64,000 nucleotides of DNA from Kitasatospora sp. NBC_00315 (GCF_041435095.1 NZ_CP108025.1:1054001-1118000), one strand, 5' to 3'; counted from the first letter of the stretch, positions 50,681 through 60,763 are shown. Made by a program: numbers and translations. The notes: a model not told the origin generated them from the sequence alone.

Positions 50681-52810
50681 TCAGCGGGTGGCGGCGAGGC
50701 TCTCCTTCGCGGCCAGCGCCACCGCCTCGGCCGTGATGCCGAACTCCTGGTACAGCCGCTCCTGGTCGGCGGAGGCGCCGTAGTGCTCCAGAGCGACGAT
50801 CCGGCCGGCGTCGCCCACCAGCTCGCGCCAGCCCAGCCCGACCGCCGCCTCCACGCTGACCCGGGCCCGGACCTGCGGCGGCAGCACCTCCTCGCGGTAC
50901 GCCCGGGGCTGCGCGGCGAACCACTCCAGACAGGGCAGCGACACCACCCGCGCCGCGACGCCCTCGGCGGCCAGTTGTTCGGCCGCCTCCAGCGCGATCG
51001 ACACCTCGGAGCCGGTGGCCAGCAGCAGTACCTCGGGCGCCGCTCCCCCGGCGGGCTCGGCCAGCACGTAACCGCCCCGGGCCGCACCCTCGGCCGGCGC
51101 GCAGGCCCGTTCGCCGCGCTCCAGGACGGGCACCTTCTGACGGGTCAGCACCAGGCCGGCCGGGCGGTCGGTGTGCTCCAGGACGGTGCGCCAGCAGACC
51201 ACCGTCTCGTTGGCGTCGGCGGGTCGCACCACGTCCAGTCCGGGGATGGCCCGCAGAGCCGCGAGGTGCTCGACGGGCTGATGGGTCGGACCGTCCTCGC
51301 CCAGACCGATCGAGTCGTGGGTCCAGACGTACACGGCGGGCAGCTTCATCAGGGCCGCGAGCCGCACGGCCGGGCGCATGTAGTCGCTGAACGTGAGGAA
51401 GGTGCCGCCGTACGGGCGGGTGAGGCTCTGCAGCGCGATGCCGTTGAGGGTCGCGCCCATCGCGTGCTCGCGGATCCCGAAGTGCAGGGTCCGGCCGTAC
51501 GGCCCGCCCTTCCACATCGAGGTCTGCCGGTCCTCGGGCAGGAAGGAGGGCTCGCCGTCCATGGTCGTGTTGTTGCTGCCGGCCAGGTCGGCGGAGCCGC
51601 CCCACAGTTCGGGCAGGACGGGCGCGAGTGCGCTGAGCACCTTGCCCGACGCCTCACGGGTGGCCATGCCCTTGGGATCGGCCGGGAACCGCGGCAGCGC
51701 GTCCTGCCACCCCTCGGGCAGCCTTTGCTCGCGGAGCCGGTCGAGCAGGGCTGCGCCGTCCGGGTGGTCCGCGCGCCAACGCTCGTAGCGCGGCTGCCAG
51801 CTCTCGTGCAGTTCGCGGCCCCGCTCGCGGGCCCGGCGGGTGTGCGCGAGCACCTGCGGCTCCACCGTGAAGTGGGCGGCGGGATCGAAGCCCAGCAGCC
51901 GCTTGGTCTCGGCGATCTCCTCCTCGCCCAGCGCGGCGCCGTGCGCCTTGCCGGTGTCGCTCAGGTTGGGGGCGGGCCAGCCGATCACCGTCCGCAGGAC
52001 GATCAGGGACGGACGGTCGGTCTCCTCACGGGCGGCGTCCAGCGCGCCCAGCACCGCGTCGACGTCCTCGACGTAGCGGCCGGTGCCCGTCCAGTCGACG
52101 CTCTGCACGTGCCAGCCGTACGCACGGTAGCGGGCCGCCACGTCCTCGCTGAAGGAGACGTCGGTGTCGTCCTCGATCGAGATGTGGTTCTGGTCGTAGA
52201 CGAGCACCAGGTTGCCGAGCCGCTGGTGCCCGGCGAGCGAACTCGCCTCCGAGCTGACGCCCTCCATGATGTCGCCGTCCGAGGCCAGCACGTAGACGTG
52301 GTGGTCGAACGGGCTCTGCCCGACCGGAGCCTGCGGATCCAGCAGTCCGCGCTCGCGACGGGCCGCCATGGCCATCCCCACCGCGGCGGCGAGCCCCTGG
52401 CCGAGCGGACCGGTGGTGATCTCCACACCCCGGGTGTGCCGGTACTCGGGGTGGCCGGGAGTGGCCGAACCCCAGGTGCGCAGCGCCTGCAGATCGGCGA
52501 GCTCCAGGCCGTAGCCGGTCAGGTACAGCTGGGTGTACAGCGTCAGGCTGGTGTGACCGCAGGAGAGCACGAAGCGGTCGCGGCCGAGCCACTGGTCGTC
52601 GGCGGGGTCGTGCCGAAGGACGTTCTGGAACAGCAGGTGGGCCAGCGGCGCCAGGCTCATGGCGGTGCCCGGGTGGCCGTTGCCGGTCTTCTGGACGGCG
52701 TCGGCCGCCAGCAGCCGGGCGGTGTCGACCGCGCGGACGTCGGTCTCGGTCCACCCGGCGAGTTCGGCCAGCGGCGGGGCCAGCGAGATGTGACGGACGG
52801 GGGCTGTCAT
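50681..52810 (-). CDS. tkt: Transketolase
   Basis: A 709-residue thiamine-diphosphate enzyme from an ATG at 52810 with GAGGAGG nine bases upstream. Motifs: ADAVQKTGNGHPGTAMSLAPLAHLLF, ASDGDIMEGVSSEASSLAGHQRLGNLVLVYDQNHISIEDDT (ThDP/Mg site), GGSADLAGSNNT, FGIREHAMGATLNGIALQ and HDSIGLGEDGPTHQPVEHLAALRAIPGLDVVRPADANE. Length is normal for the family. It moves two-carbon units in the pentose phosphate pathway. Tal, zwf and other pathway genes are absent here, so this may be a second, standalone copy. Confidence 0.95.
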   Translation of the reverse strand: MTAPVRHISLAPPLAELAGWTETDVRAVDTARLLAADAVQKTGNGHPGTAMSLAPLAHLLFQNVLRHDPADDQWLGRDRFVLSCGHTSLTLYTQLYLTGYGLELADLQALRTWGSATPGHPEYRHTRGVEITTGPLGQGLAAAVGMAMAARRERGLLDPQAPVGQSPFDHHVYVLASDGDIMEGVSSEASSLAGHQRLGNLVLVYDQNHISIEDDTDVSFSEDVAARYRAYGWHVQSVDWTGTGRYVEDVDAVLGALDAAREETDRPSLIVLRTVIGWPAPNLSDTGKAHGAALGEEEIAETKRLLGFDPAAHFTVEPQVLAHTRRARERGRELHESWQPRYERWRADHPDGAALLDRLREQRLPEGWQDALPRFPADPKGMATREASGKVLSALAPVLPELWGGSADLAGSNNTTMDGEPSFLPEDRQTSMWKGGPYGRTLHFGIREHAMGATLNGIALQSLTRPYGGTFLTFSDYMRPAVRLAALMKLPAVYVWTHDSIGLGEDGPTHQPVEHLAALRAIPGLDVVRPADANETVVCWRTVLEHTDRPAGLVLTRQKVPVLERGERACAPAEGAARGGYVLAEPAGGAAPEVLLLATGSEVSIALEAAEQLAAEGVAARVVSLPCLEWFAAQPRAYREEVLPPQVRARVSVEAAVGLGWRELVGDAGRIVALEHYGASADQERLYQEFGITAEAVALAAKESLAATR

Positions 52811-52935
52811 GGAACGGCTCCTCCTCGACGGTGCGGGTGACCACCCGAACGGGTGAACACCTAGGCGGGCGCGGGCCGGTGCTTCCTCGAAGCGCCCGCC
52901 TCCCGGTGTGCGGCCGGCGGGCTGGACCGGCGGGT

Positions 52936-52957
52936 GTCGCACGGCGGTCCGTGCGAC
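52936..52957. repeat. Hairpin in the transketolase-MFS gap
   Basis: GTCGCACGG and CCGTGCGAC form a perfect nine-base stem with loop CGGT. It lies between the divergent tkt and MFS genes. No gene is seen in 52811-53147. Confidence 0.5.
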
Positions 52958-53147
52958 CGCCGGCCCCGAGGGCCCTGTCGCCGGGCGCCTACCCGGATCG
53001 GTCCGGCCCATGTGAGCCTGCCCCCCATGCCCTCGCGGCGCATGCCGGGGCGGACCGCCCAGGTGTCGGTGGGGTGATCCGGGGCAAGCGGGACCGGCGG
53101 GGCGACCGGGCCCGGATGGGGCGGCCCGGGCCCGGGAGGAGGCGGTC

Positions 53148-54704
53148 ATGCAGAACTCGGCACACGCGGGCGCGGCGGCGCCCGACAGGCCCGTCGGGCC
53201 GGGCGGCGCGGCGGACGGCACGAAGGACGGCACGGCGGACGGAGCGGCGGTACGCACCCGGGTTCCCGCCCGGCTGGACCGGCTGCCGTGGTCGCGCTGG
53301 CACTGGCGGGTGGTGATCGGACTCGGCACCGTCTGGATCCTGGACGGGCTGGAGGTGACGATCGTCGGCAACATCGCCGGCCGGCTCTCGGCCCGGGGCA
53401 GCGGCCTGGACATCAGCACCGCGCAGGTGACCACCTGGGCCGCCGCGCTCTACGTGGCCGGCGCCTGCTGCGGCGCGCTGGTCTTCGGCCGGCTCACCGA
53501 CCGGTTCGGCCGCAAGAAGCTGTTCATGGTGACCCTCGCGGTCTACCTGGCGGCCACCGCCGTGACCGCGTTCTCCTGGACGGCGTGGTTCTTCTTCCTC
53601 TGCCGCTTCCTCACCGGCTTCGGGATCGGCGGCGAGTACGCGGCGATCAACTCCGCCGTCGACGAGCTCATCCCGGCGCGGGTCCGCGGGCGGGTCGACC
53701 TGGTGATCAACGGCAGCTTCTGGATCGGCGCCGCGGTGGGAGCCTTCGCGTCGATCGCGCTGCTGAACACGGCCCTGTTCGCGACCGACCTGGGCTGGCG
53801 GCTCGCCTTCGCGATCGGTGTGGTGCTGGGCCTGGTGATCCTGCTGGTGCGTCGGCACGTACCGGAGAGCCCCCGCTGGCTGATCACCCACGGGCGGGCC
53901 GAGGAGGCCGAGCGCCTGGTGGACGGGATCGAGCGGACGGTCGAGCAGGAGACCGGCGAACCGCTGCCCGAGCCGGAGGGCGAGATGGTCGTCCGCCCGC
54001 GCCACTCGATCGGCTTCGCGACCATCGCGCGGACGGTCTTCCGGGACTACCCCCGGCGGACGGTGCTGGGGCTGGCGCTCTTCGTCGGCCAGTCGTTCCT
54101 CTACAACTCCGTCACGTTCGGCTACGCCGCCATCCTGACCACCTTCTTCGACGTACCGGCCGGGGAGACCGGCTACTACTTCGCGGTGATCGCGATCGGC
54201 AACTTCATGGGCCCGCTGCTGCTGGGCGGCCTGTTCGACTCGGTCGGCCGCAAGCCGATGATCGCCGGCACCTACGTCGGCTCGGGTGTGCTGCTGGCCG
54301 GCACGGCGCTGCTCTTCCAGCAGGGCGTGCTCGGCGCGGTCACCATGACGGCCTGCTGGACGGCGGTGCTGTTCCTCGCCTCGGCCGGTGCCAGTTCCGC
54401 GTACCTCACGGTCAGCGAGATCTTCCCGCTGGAGACCCGGGCGCTGTGCATCGCCTTCTTCTACGCGCTCGGCACGGCGCTGGGCGGCATCACCGGGCCG
54501 CTGCTCTTCAACGGACTGGTGAGCAGTGGCAAGCCGGGCGACACCACGTTGGCGTTCTGCATCGGCGCGGCCCTGATGGTCGCGGCCGGGCTGGTGGAGG
54601 CGGCGATAGGGGTACGCGCCGAGCGGCGCAGCCTGGAGTCGCTGGCCACGCCGCTCACCGCCGACGGGGCCGGCACCGGGCCGGCCCGGGCCTCGACCTC
54701 CTGA
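53148..54704 (+). CDS. MFS transporter of the sugar/organic-acid porter type
   Basis: A 518-residue transporter from an ATG at 53148 after GGGAGGAGG. A disordered 40-residue tail is followed by twelve helices. The A-like motif [14 protein letters not shown], the PESPRWL motif ([21 protein letters not shown]) after helix six, and [14 protein letters not shown] are typical of sugar porter/AAHS-type carriers. Helix one has [15 protein letters not shown], seen in carriers of aromatic or organic acids. The substrate is not determined. It is divergent from tkt and convergent with the next MFS gene. Confidence 0.92.
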   Translation: MQNSAHAGAAAPDRPVGPGGAADGTKDGTADGAAVRTRVPARLDRLPWSRWHWRVVIGLGTVWILDGLEVTIVGNIAGRLSARGSGLDISTAQVTTWAAALYVAGACCGALVFGRLTDRFGRKKLFMVTLAVYLAATAVTAFSWTAWFFFLCRFLTGFGIGGEYAAINSAVDELIPARVRGRVDLVINGSFWIGAAVGAFASIALLNTALFATDLGWRLAFAIGVVLGLVILLVRRHVPESPRWLITHGRAEEAERLVDGIERTVEQETGEPLPEPEGEMVVRPRHSIGFATIARTVFRDYPRRTVLGLALFVGQSFLYNSVTFGYAAILTTFFDVPAGETGYYFAVIAIGNFMGPLLLGGLFDSVGRKPMIAGTYVGSGVLLAGTALLFQQGVLGAVTMTACWTAVLFLASAGASSAYLTVSEIFPLETRALCIAFFYALGTALGGITGPLLFNGLVSSGKPGDTTLAFCIGAALMVAAGLVEAAIGVRAERRSLESLATPLTADGAGTGPARASTS

Positions 54705-54728
54705 CCGCCGCGCTCCCGGCCGGCGCGG

Positions 54729-56276
54729 TCACCGGCGCTCCTCGCGGGCCTGGTCACCGTCGCCGGCGGGCCCCGGTCGGACGGCGTGCGCGCTCGCCGT
54801 CCGGGCGGGGCCCGCGCCGGTCCCGCCCGACAGGACGTCCGCCAGTGCGGTGGCCAGGGCCAGCAGGACGAAGCCGATCGCCACCGCGAGGCCGAGCTGG
54901 AAGGCCCCGGCCCAGTCCCCGGGGTGGCCGGCCAGCCGGGCGAAGAACACCGAGCCGACGGCGGCGATGCCGGCCGCCGACCCGATCCGCTGGGCGGTCT
55001 GCAGCACTCCGGCCGCGCTGCCGGCCCGGGCCACCGGCACCCCGTCGAGGGTGAGCGCCTGGTTCGGCGAGATCACCAACCCGCTCCCGATGCCCGCCAC
55101 CAGCAGCGGTGCGGCCGTCAGCCAGCCGACGTGCGGGCCGGACCACAGGTGCACCACACCGCCGGCCACCGCCAGGCCGAACGCCACCAGCACCAGTCCG
55201 CCGGTCACCAGCGGCCTTCCGACGCGGTGCACGACGCGTCCGCCGACCGCCGCCGCCGCGCCGGAGCCGAGTGCGAACGGGGTCACCGCCAGGCCGGCGG
55301 CCAACGCGCTGTAGTGCAGCCCGCTCTGCAGGTAGAGCGTGAAGATGAAGAAGATCGCCGTGAAGCCGGCGAAGTACACCAGGGACAGCAGCGTGCCGAG
55401 CGCGTACGGGCGGGCCCGGAACAGGCTCATGCTGACCAGCGGCTCGCGGCGGCGCGCGTAGCGCACCTCCCAGCCCGCGAACGCGGCCAACAGGGCGAGC
55501 GCGAGCGGCAGCAGCAGCCACTTCGCCGCGCTGTGCCACTGCTCGCGCTGGACGAAGGGCAACAGCAGCAGGATCGTCCCGGCGCCCAGCAGCAGCACAC
55601 CGACCGGGTCGAAGTCGCCACGCCGCCGCGGCCCGCCCGCCGGTGCGGCCTTCGGCGGGGCCGGGGCCGGCAGCAGGCGGTACGCCAGTGGCAGCGCGAC
55701 CAGGCCGATCGGCAGGTTGACGTAGAAGACCCAGCGCCAGCCCTCCTCGGTGCCGAAGGCCTGGATCAGCAGGCCGCCGAGCAGCGGGCCGACGGCGGTG
55801 GAGACCCCGATGGTGGCGCCCAGCAGCCCGAAGGCGCGACCCCGTTCGGCGCCCTGGAAGAGCTGTTGGATGAAGCCGGAGACCTGCGGGACCAGGATGC
55901 CGCCGGCGACCCCCTGCGCGAGGCGGGCCGCGACCAGCCACTCCTCCGTCCGGGCCGCGCCCGCCAGCACGCTGGTGGCCGTGAAGAGGGCCAGCCCGAC
56001 CATGAAGACCGCGCGGCGGCTGCGGGCGTCCCCGAGCCGGCCGGCGGGGACGAGGGCGAGGCCGAAGGTGAGCGCGTATCCGGAGAGGACCCACTGCAGG
56101 CCGCTCTCCGACATGTCCAGGCCGCTGCGGATCGAGGGCAGCGCGACGTTGACGATGCTGACGTCCAGCAGGGTCATGAAGCCGGCCACCAGGCAGACCG
56201 CGAGGGCGTGCCAGCGGTGGTCGCGGCCGGGGCCGGTGGCGGCGTCCGCTGCTCCCCCGCGCACCGCGTCCGTCAT
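54729..56276 (-). CDS. DHA2-family (14-helix) MFS drug efflux transporter
   Basis: A 515-residue exporter from an ATG at 56276. Signature elements are FMTLLDVSIVNVALPSIRSGL (motif D1), GRLGDARSRRAVFMVGL (motif A) and LGATIGVSTAVGPLLGGLL (motif C, antiporter-specific). Fourteen hydrophobic helices and length fit EmrB/QacA relatives. It should export hydrophobic compounds using the proton gradient. No regulator gene is adjacent. The ribosome site is weak (GGAC right before ATG). Confidence 0.93.
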   Translation of the reverse strand: MTDAVRGGAADAATGPGRDHRWHALAVCLVAGFMTLLDVSIVNVALPSIRSGLDMSESGLQWVLSGYALTFGLALVPAGRLGDARSRRAVFMVGLALFTATSVLAGAARTEEWLVAARLAQGVAGGILVPQVSGFIQQLFQGAERGRAFGLLGATIGVSTAVGPLLGGLLIQAFGTEEGWRWVFYVNLPIGLVALPLAYRLLPAPAPPKAAPAGGPRRRGDFDPVGVLLLGAGTILLLLPFVQREQWHSAAKWLLLPLALALLAAFAGWEVRYARRREPLVSMSLFRARPYALGTLLSLVYFAGFTAIFFIFTLYLQSGLHYSALAAGLAVTPFALGSGAAAAVGGRVVHRVGRPLVTGGLVLVAFGLAVAGGVVHLWSGPHVGWLTAAPLLVAGIGSGLVISPNQALTLDGVPVARAGSAAGVLQTAQRIGSAAGIAAVGSVFFARLAGHPGDWAGAFQLGLAVAIGFVLLALATALADVLSGGTGAGPARTASAHAVRPGPAGDGDQAREERR

Positions 56277-56598
56277 GTCCGCCCGCCCGCCCGGTCCGGG
56301 AGAGGCCGGTCCCGGACCGCTGGGCCGTGGGCCGGCCGCTGACCACTGTCGTCCCGGTTCGCCATCGTCACTCCGTCCGGCCGGGGCTGCGCGGGCCCGA
56401 CGGGTCCGCGCCCTGCGTCCAGTGTCGGCCGAAGGGCCGGACACGGCTTGTCCGGGCGCGGGAGGGCAGCCGTGCCACGGGCGGTGACCGGCGGGGGCGC
56501 CCGCCGGTCACCGCCCGCGCATGGGGCGGCCCGCAGCGGGCAGACGCGCCGCCGTGGACCTGGACGGACCAGGGACCACCGAGACGAGGAGCATGCTC
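56277..56598. other. Gene-free gap
   Basis: This is the shared upstream region of the divergent MFS and GlsB-like genes. It is uniformly GC-rich. I see no gene, clear promoter, dyad or repeat in it. Confidence 0.4.
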
Positions 56599-56859
56599 AT
56601 GTCATTCCTCTGGGCCGTCATCGCGGGGCTGGTCATCGGTCTGCTGGCGAAACTCCTGCTACCGGGGCGCCAGCCCGTTCCGCTCTGGCTGACCATCGTC
56701 CTGGGCATCATCGGCGGCGTGGCCGGGAACGCGCTGGCCGGCGCGCTCGGGGTCCGCGACACCGGCGGCATCGACTGGATCCGGCACCTGCTCCAGATCG
56801 GGGTCGCCGCCGTCCTCATCGCCGTGTTCTCGCCGGTCTGGGGTCGTCGGCGCGTCTGA
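56599..56859 (+). CDS. GlsB/YeaQ/YmgE-family small membrane protein
   Basis: An 86-residue protein. The ATG at 56599 is preferred over the one at 56593 because GAGGAG lies seven bases upstream of it. Three hydrophobic helices with glycine motifs (FLWAVIAGLVIGLLAKLLLPG; LTIVLGIIGGVAGNALAGALG; HLLQIGVAAVLIAVFSPVW) match the transglycosylase-associated protein family. Members are stress-associated inner-membrane proteins without a known activity. It lies upstream of the SsgA-like gene but 113 bases apart. Confidence 0.9.
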   Translation: MSFLWAVIAGLVIGLLAKLLLPGRQPVPLWLTIVLGIIGGVAGNALAGALGVRDTGGIDWIRHLLQIGVAAVLIAVFSPVWGRRRV

Positions 56860-56972
56860 CCCGCGGTGGCCTCCCTGACAGGCCGACAGAATCGCCCCTG
56901 CCGTGGGGAGTAGCCGGCCCGAACCGGGGCACGCGGGAGACCACCGCTACGAATTCCGGAGGCTGCCGGTTC

Positions 56973-57443
56973 ATGGACGCACAGAGGGACGCCTACACCG
57001 AGACAACCGTGGAGCGCGCGCTGGCGGCGCATCTGGCCGGACCGGTCCCCCGGACCCTGCGCATGGTGGCGCGGTACGACACCGGCAACCCGTACGCGGT
57101 CTCGCTCTGCTTTCCCGCCCCCGCCGTCCTCGCCGACGGTCTGACCGTCGAGGACGGCGGGCGGCCCGAGGACGGCACGGTCTGGACCGTCTCCCGGGAG
57201 CTCCTGACCGACGGCGTGCGGCTGCCGGCCGGCCTCGGCGACCTCCGGGTCCGGCCGGCCGGGGGCGGGCTGACCCGGCTTGAGTTCCACGGGATCGCGG
57301 GGGTCGCGCTCGTCCACACCGACACCTGCGCGCTCGCGGGATTCCTTTCGGACGCCCACGCCCTGGTGCCCGCCGGTACGGAGCACCTGCTGATCCGCTG
57401 GCCGGACACCGTCGAGACGCTGCTCGGGCAGGGCGGCCGATAG
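56973..57443 (+). CDS. SsgA-like protein (SALP, sporulation/cell-division regulator)
   Basis: A 156-residue protein from an ATG at 56973 with GGAGG ten bases upstream. It matches the streptomycete SsgA family: TVERALAAHLAGPVPRTLRMVARYDTGNPYAVSLCFPAP, VWTVSRELLTDGVRLPAGLGDLRVRPAG and CALAGFLSDAHALVPAGTEHLLIRWPDTVETLLG. SALPs occur in sporulating actinomycetes and control septum placement, wall remodelling and spore maturation. Which SALP this is cannot be decided. It is strong evidence for a morphologically complex host. Confidence 0.95.
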   Translation: MDAQRDAYTETTVERALAAHLAGPVPRTLRMVARYDTGNPYAVSLCFPAPAVLADGLTVEDGGRPEDGTVWTVSRELLTDGVRLPAGLGDLRVRPAGGGLTRLEFHGIAGVALVHTDTCALAGFLSDAHALVPAGTEHLLIRWPDTVETLLGQGGR

Positions 57444-57452
57444 GCCGACCGG

Positions 57453-59156
57453 ATGACCGGCAGCGCGCGGGTGGCGCTCCCGGGCCCGATCCGGGAACCC
57501 TCTGCCGGGCAGGGCGGTCCGCGCCGTGCCACGGGCGGAAGGCGGGCACCTGTGGGATCCGAGGGCCGACGGGCGAGGGTGTCCGCGCAGCGGGGGACGA
57601 GCAGGCGGCTCGCCCTCGCCGGCATGCTGTTCGCCGTCTCGATGACCTTCATCGACCAGACCATCGTCTCCATCGCCGCACCGAGCATCATCGGTGAGCT
57701 CGGGCTGTCGAGCGCCGGTATGCAGTGGGTGGTCAACGCCTACCTGCTCTCGCTGGCCGCCTTCTTCGCCCTGGGCGGCCGGCTCGCCGACGTACTGGGG
57801 CACCGTCGGCTGATGCTGATCGGCACGGTCACCTTCGTCGTCGCCTCCGCGCTCTGCGGGGCGGTCCCCACCGGATCGGCCGCACAGGTCTGGCTGATCA
57901 CCTTCCGGGCCGTCCAGGGCCTCGGCGCCGCCCTGATGTTCCCGGCCGCCCTGGCCGTGGTGGTCGAGGTGTTCCCGGTCGAACGGCGCGGGGCCGCGCT
58001 GGCGGTGTTCTTCGGGGTCGCCGGCGGGCTCACCGCGATCGGCCCGATCCTCGGGGGCTGGCTGACCGCCTGGACCTGGCGGGCGATCTTCTGGGTGAAC
58101 GTCCCGGTGGCCGTGATCGCGATCGTGCTGACGCTGATGGCCCGGATCCGCAACCGCCCGCGCCCCGAACCCGTCGACTGGCCGGGTGCCGCGCTGGTGG
58201 CGGTCGGGATGGGTCTGAGCGTGCTCGGACTCCAGCAGGCCTCGTCCTGGGGCTGGGGAAGTCCGGCCACCTGGCTGTGCGTCGGCGGGGGGCTGCTGGT
58301 GCTGGCCCTGTTCGTCGTGGTCGAGCTGCGCGGCGAGGACCCGCTGATCACCATGCGGGTCTTCACCGACCGGGCCTTCTCCGTCGACAACGCCGTGCTG
58401 TTCTTCGCGATGATGTCGTTCGTCCCGGTCTTCTTCTTCGCCTCCGTCTACGCGCAGGTCGCGCTCTCCTCGTCCCCGCAGGAGGCCGGCCTGTACCTGC
58501 TGGTCTTCTTCGCCGGGTTCGCGCCCGGGTCGCAGATCGGCGGCCGGATGCTGGACCGGCGGGGCGCCCGGCGCCCGATGGTGCTGGGGACCCTCCTCGG
58601 CGCCGTGGGCTTCGCCCTGTGGGCGCACAAGATCACCGATCTGTCGCTGAACGCGCAGTGGCCCTACATCGTGCTGTCGGGCGCCGGGATCGGACTGCTG
58701 CTGACCCCCGCCTCGACCGACGCGGTGAACCGGGCCATCGGCGCCTCCTACGGCGAGGTCACCGGCATCACCCAGACGATCCGCAACTACTCGGCCAGCG
58801 TGAGCCTGGCGGTTCTCGGCACCGTGCTGCTGAACGCCACCACCACGAACATCCGGCGGACCCTGCTCCGGCAGGGCCTGTCGGAGCAGGACGCCCGGGG
58901 CACCGCGACGGCGATCGCCCGGAGCGTCGCCGGGCAGGGCGGCTCGAACGGCTCCGGCGGCTCGGGCCGGCTCGGCGCCGCCGCCATGGACGCCGTCCGG
59001 CTGGACTTCGCGCAGGCCAACCGTCCGGTGTTCTACGGCATGGCCGCCGCGCTGGCGGTCGCCTTCCTCTGCGCGCTGCTTCACCCGGGGACGCGGGTGA
59101 CGGCGCCCTCCGGTGAGTCCGAGGTGCCCGAGGAGTCAGCCGTGGAGCGGGGCTGA
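57453..59156 (+). CDS. DHA2-family (14-helix) MFS drug efflux transporter
   Basis: A 567-residue exporter; the ATG at 57453 gives a 50-residue basic tail, and a GTG at 57579 is an alternative start. The core shows TFIDQTIVSIAAPSIIGELG (motif D1), GRLADVLGHRRLMLIGT (motif A), GVAGGLTAIGPILGGWL (motif C) and fourteen helices. The C-terminal tail (about 30 residues) overlaps the convergent membrane-protein gene by 76 bases. It begins nine bases after the SsgA-like stop. Substrate unknown; multidrug or metabolite export is typical. Confidence 0.92.
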   Translation: MTGSARVALPGPIREPSAGQGGPRRATGGRRAPVGSEGRRARVSAQRGTSRRLALAGMLFAVSMTFIDQTIVSIAAPSIIGELGLSSAGMQWVVNAYLLSLAAFFALGGRLADVLGHRRLMLIGTVTFVVASALCGAVPTGSAAQVWLITFRAVQGLGAALMFPAALAVVVEVFPVERRGAALAVFFGVAGGLTAIGPILGGWLTAWTWRAIFWVNVPVAVIAIVLTLMARIRNRPRPEPVDWPGAALVAVGMGLSVLGLQQASSWGWGSPATWLCVGGGLLVLALFVVVELRGEDPLITMRVFTDRAFSVDNAVLFFAMMSFVPVFFFASVYAQVALSSSPQEAGLYLLVFFAGFAPGSQIGGRMLDRRGARRPMVLGTLLGAVGFALWAHKITDLSLNAQWPYIVLSGAGIGLLLTPASTDAVNRAIGASYGEVTGITQTIRNYSASVSLAVLGTVLLNATTTNIRRTLLRQGLSEQDARGTATAIARSVAGQGGSNGSGGSGRLGAAAMDAVRLDFAQANRPVFYGMAAALAVAFLCALLHPGTRVTAPSGESEVPEESAVERG

Positions 59157-60763
59157 GCGGAGTCGAGCGATGGCTGCTGCGCCGTCGTGACCACCGTCCA
59201 GGGCCGAGCGGCCCGCTGACGGCCGAGCAGCCGGCCCCGCAGCGGCGCCACCAGCAGGCCGAGCAGTGCGGACAGCAGGCAGAGCGCCACCGCGGGGGCC
59301 GTCCCCGGGCCGTCCGTCAGCAGCAGCGGCAGCACCGGTGCCACCGCGAGGGCCCCGAGCCCGACCGGCAGCAGCAGGGCCCCGGCGTTCCCCGTGCCGG
59401 CGGCCGGCCGGGGCCGGACCGGCGCGGTCGTCCGCCTGCTGTTGCCGTCGCCGAAGAACGCGCGGACGGCCTCCGGGGATTCGAACTCGCCCCAGTGACA
59501 GACGCCGGCGTCGGTCACCAGGACCACCGGGCACCGGCCGGTGAGCAGCCGCCAGTGCCGCGGGGCCAGCAGCCAGGCCTCCTGACCACCGGCGAACCGG
59601 GCCACCAGCGCCGGGGCGTCGTCGGCCGGGTCGAGGAACAGCTCGGCCCCGGCGCCGTCGGCCCGCAGCACGCGCAGGTACTCGCGCACGGTGACGGGAG
59701 AGGCGCCCCGCAGGCCGCGCAGGTACGACCGCACCCGCGCGCCCGAACCGCCCCGGAGCATGCGCAGGACCGCGCCCAGGGACGTGCCCAGGGACGTGCT
59801 CAGGGACGTGCTCAGGGACGTGCGCACCGTGACGGGGGAGGCCCCTCGAAGCCCGCGCAGGTACGACCGCACCGTCACGGCGGAGCCGCCGCGGACCGGG
59901 ACGGGCCGAACGCTCTCCTCCCGGACGGCGGCCTGCGGGGTGACCCGGACGCCGAGCACCTCGCCGCCGCGGGCGTCGCGCAGGAGCACCCGGGCCTTGG
60001 CGTGGGCCGAGCGGCCCGCGGCCGCGTACGGCACCAGGACGAGCAGCAGGAGCAGGGCGAGGAGCGCGACGCCGGGGTGGACCGACAGGTACCACCCGGA
60101 GGTCAGGCGCAGCCGCCACGCGGCCTCGTCGACGATCCCGCCCAGCTCCGGGTGGGATCGGGCCAGCAGGACCTGGTGCCGGTCGCCGATCCTGGGCGGG
60201 GCGCCCAGTCCGGTACCGAGCACGGTGATCCGCACGGGGCGGCCGCCCGCGTCCGCGACGGTCATCACCAGGGTGGCGCGGTATCGCGCCGGTGTGCCGC
60301 CGAGCCGGGTCACGTCGGTGGGCCCGGCGCTCACCTGTCCGGTGACCAGCGAGGAGCCCGCCGCGTGGATCTCCCGCAGTCGCGCCTGCTCGGCGCCGCG
60401 TGGGAGCGCGACCGCGGCGACGAGGCCCCAGCCCAGCAGGACCACCAGCACCGTGCCGACGGCGGCCCGCCGCAGCGGGCGGGGCAGCGGAAGCCGCAGC
60501 GGCAGCGCCGGCGGGGCGATCGGGCGGCGGTGGGGCGGGGCGCCCGCCTCCCCCGCCGCCGGCTCGCTCCGGGTCAGCGCGGCCCGGAGCAGCCCGAGCA
60601 GCAGGGCCGCCGCGATCACCGCGACGACGTCCCAGCGCGGGCGGGGTACGTCCGCGCGCAGCGCGACCAGCAGGGGTGCCACCGCCGCGCACAGCAGGGC
60701 GGTGGCACCGACGGCGCGCGAGGCGGCAGTGGAGGCACGGGGTGCCCGCAGTCTGTCGATCAT
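59081..60763 (-). CDS. Membrane protein of unknown function with in-frame repeats
   Basis: A 560-residue protein from an ATG at 60763. Two helices near the N-terminus (about 20-65) and one at about 100-120 precede a soluble domain (RATLVMTVADAGGRPVRITVLGTGLGAPPRIGDRHQVLLARSHPELGGIVDEAAWRLRLTSGWYL). After another helix comes a cytosolic domain containing DPADDAPALVARFAGGQEAWLLAPRHW, then two final helices. Between them SYLRGLRGASPVTVR occurs twice, separated by STSL repeats, all from DNA duplications. Its 3' end overlaps the convergent MFS gene. No family is recognised. Confidence 0.75.
   Translation of the reverse strand: MIDRLRAPRASTAASRAVGATALLCAAVAPLLVALRADVPRPRWDVVAVIAAALLLGLLRAALTRSEPAAGEAGAPPHRRPIAPPALPLRLPLPRPLRRAAVGTVLVVLLGWGLVAAVALPRGAEQARLREIHAAGSSLVTGQVSAGPTDVTRLGGTPARYRATLVMTVADAGGRPVRITVLGTGLGAPPRIGDRHQVLLARSHPELGGIVDEAAWRLRLTSGWYLSVHPGVALLALLLLLVLVPYAAAGRSAHAKARVLLRDARGGEVLGVRVTPQAAVREESVRPVPVRGGSAVTVRSYLRGLRGASPVTVRTSLSTSLSTSLGTSLGAVLRMLRGGSGARVRSYLRGLRGASPVTVREYLRVLRADGAGAELFLDPADDAPALVARFAGGQEAWLLAPRHWRLLTGRCPVVLVTDAGVCHWGEFESPEAVRAFFGDGNSRRTTAPVRPRPAAGTGNAGALLLPVGLGALAVAPVLPLLLTDGPGTAPAVALCLLSALLGLLVAPLRGRLLGRQRAARPWTVVTTAQQPSLDSAQPRSTADSSGTSDSPEGAVTRVPG
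59691..59874. repeat. 46-bp in-frame duplication flanking a 12-bp tandem array
   Basis: Near-identical 46-base copies at 59691-59736 and 59829-59874 are exactly 138 bases apart. Between them CAGGGACGTGC(C/T/G) is repeated four times at 59777-59824. All periods are multiples of three, so the reading frame of the membrane protein is kept. Confidence 0.85.

Noticed and set aside
54786..56342. 518-codon plus-strand frame opposite the DHA2 transporter
   Set aside because: Gln/Arg/Ala-rich shadow; the transporter motifs are all on the minus strand.
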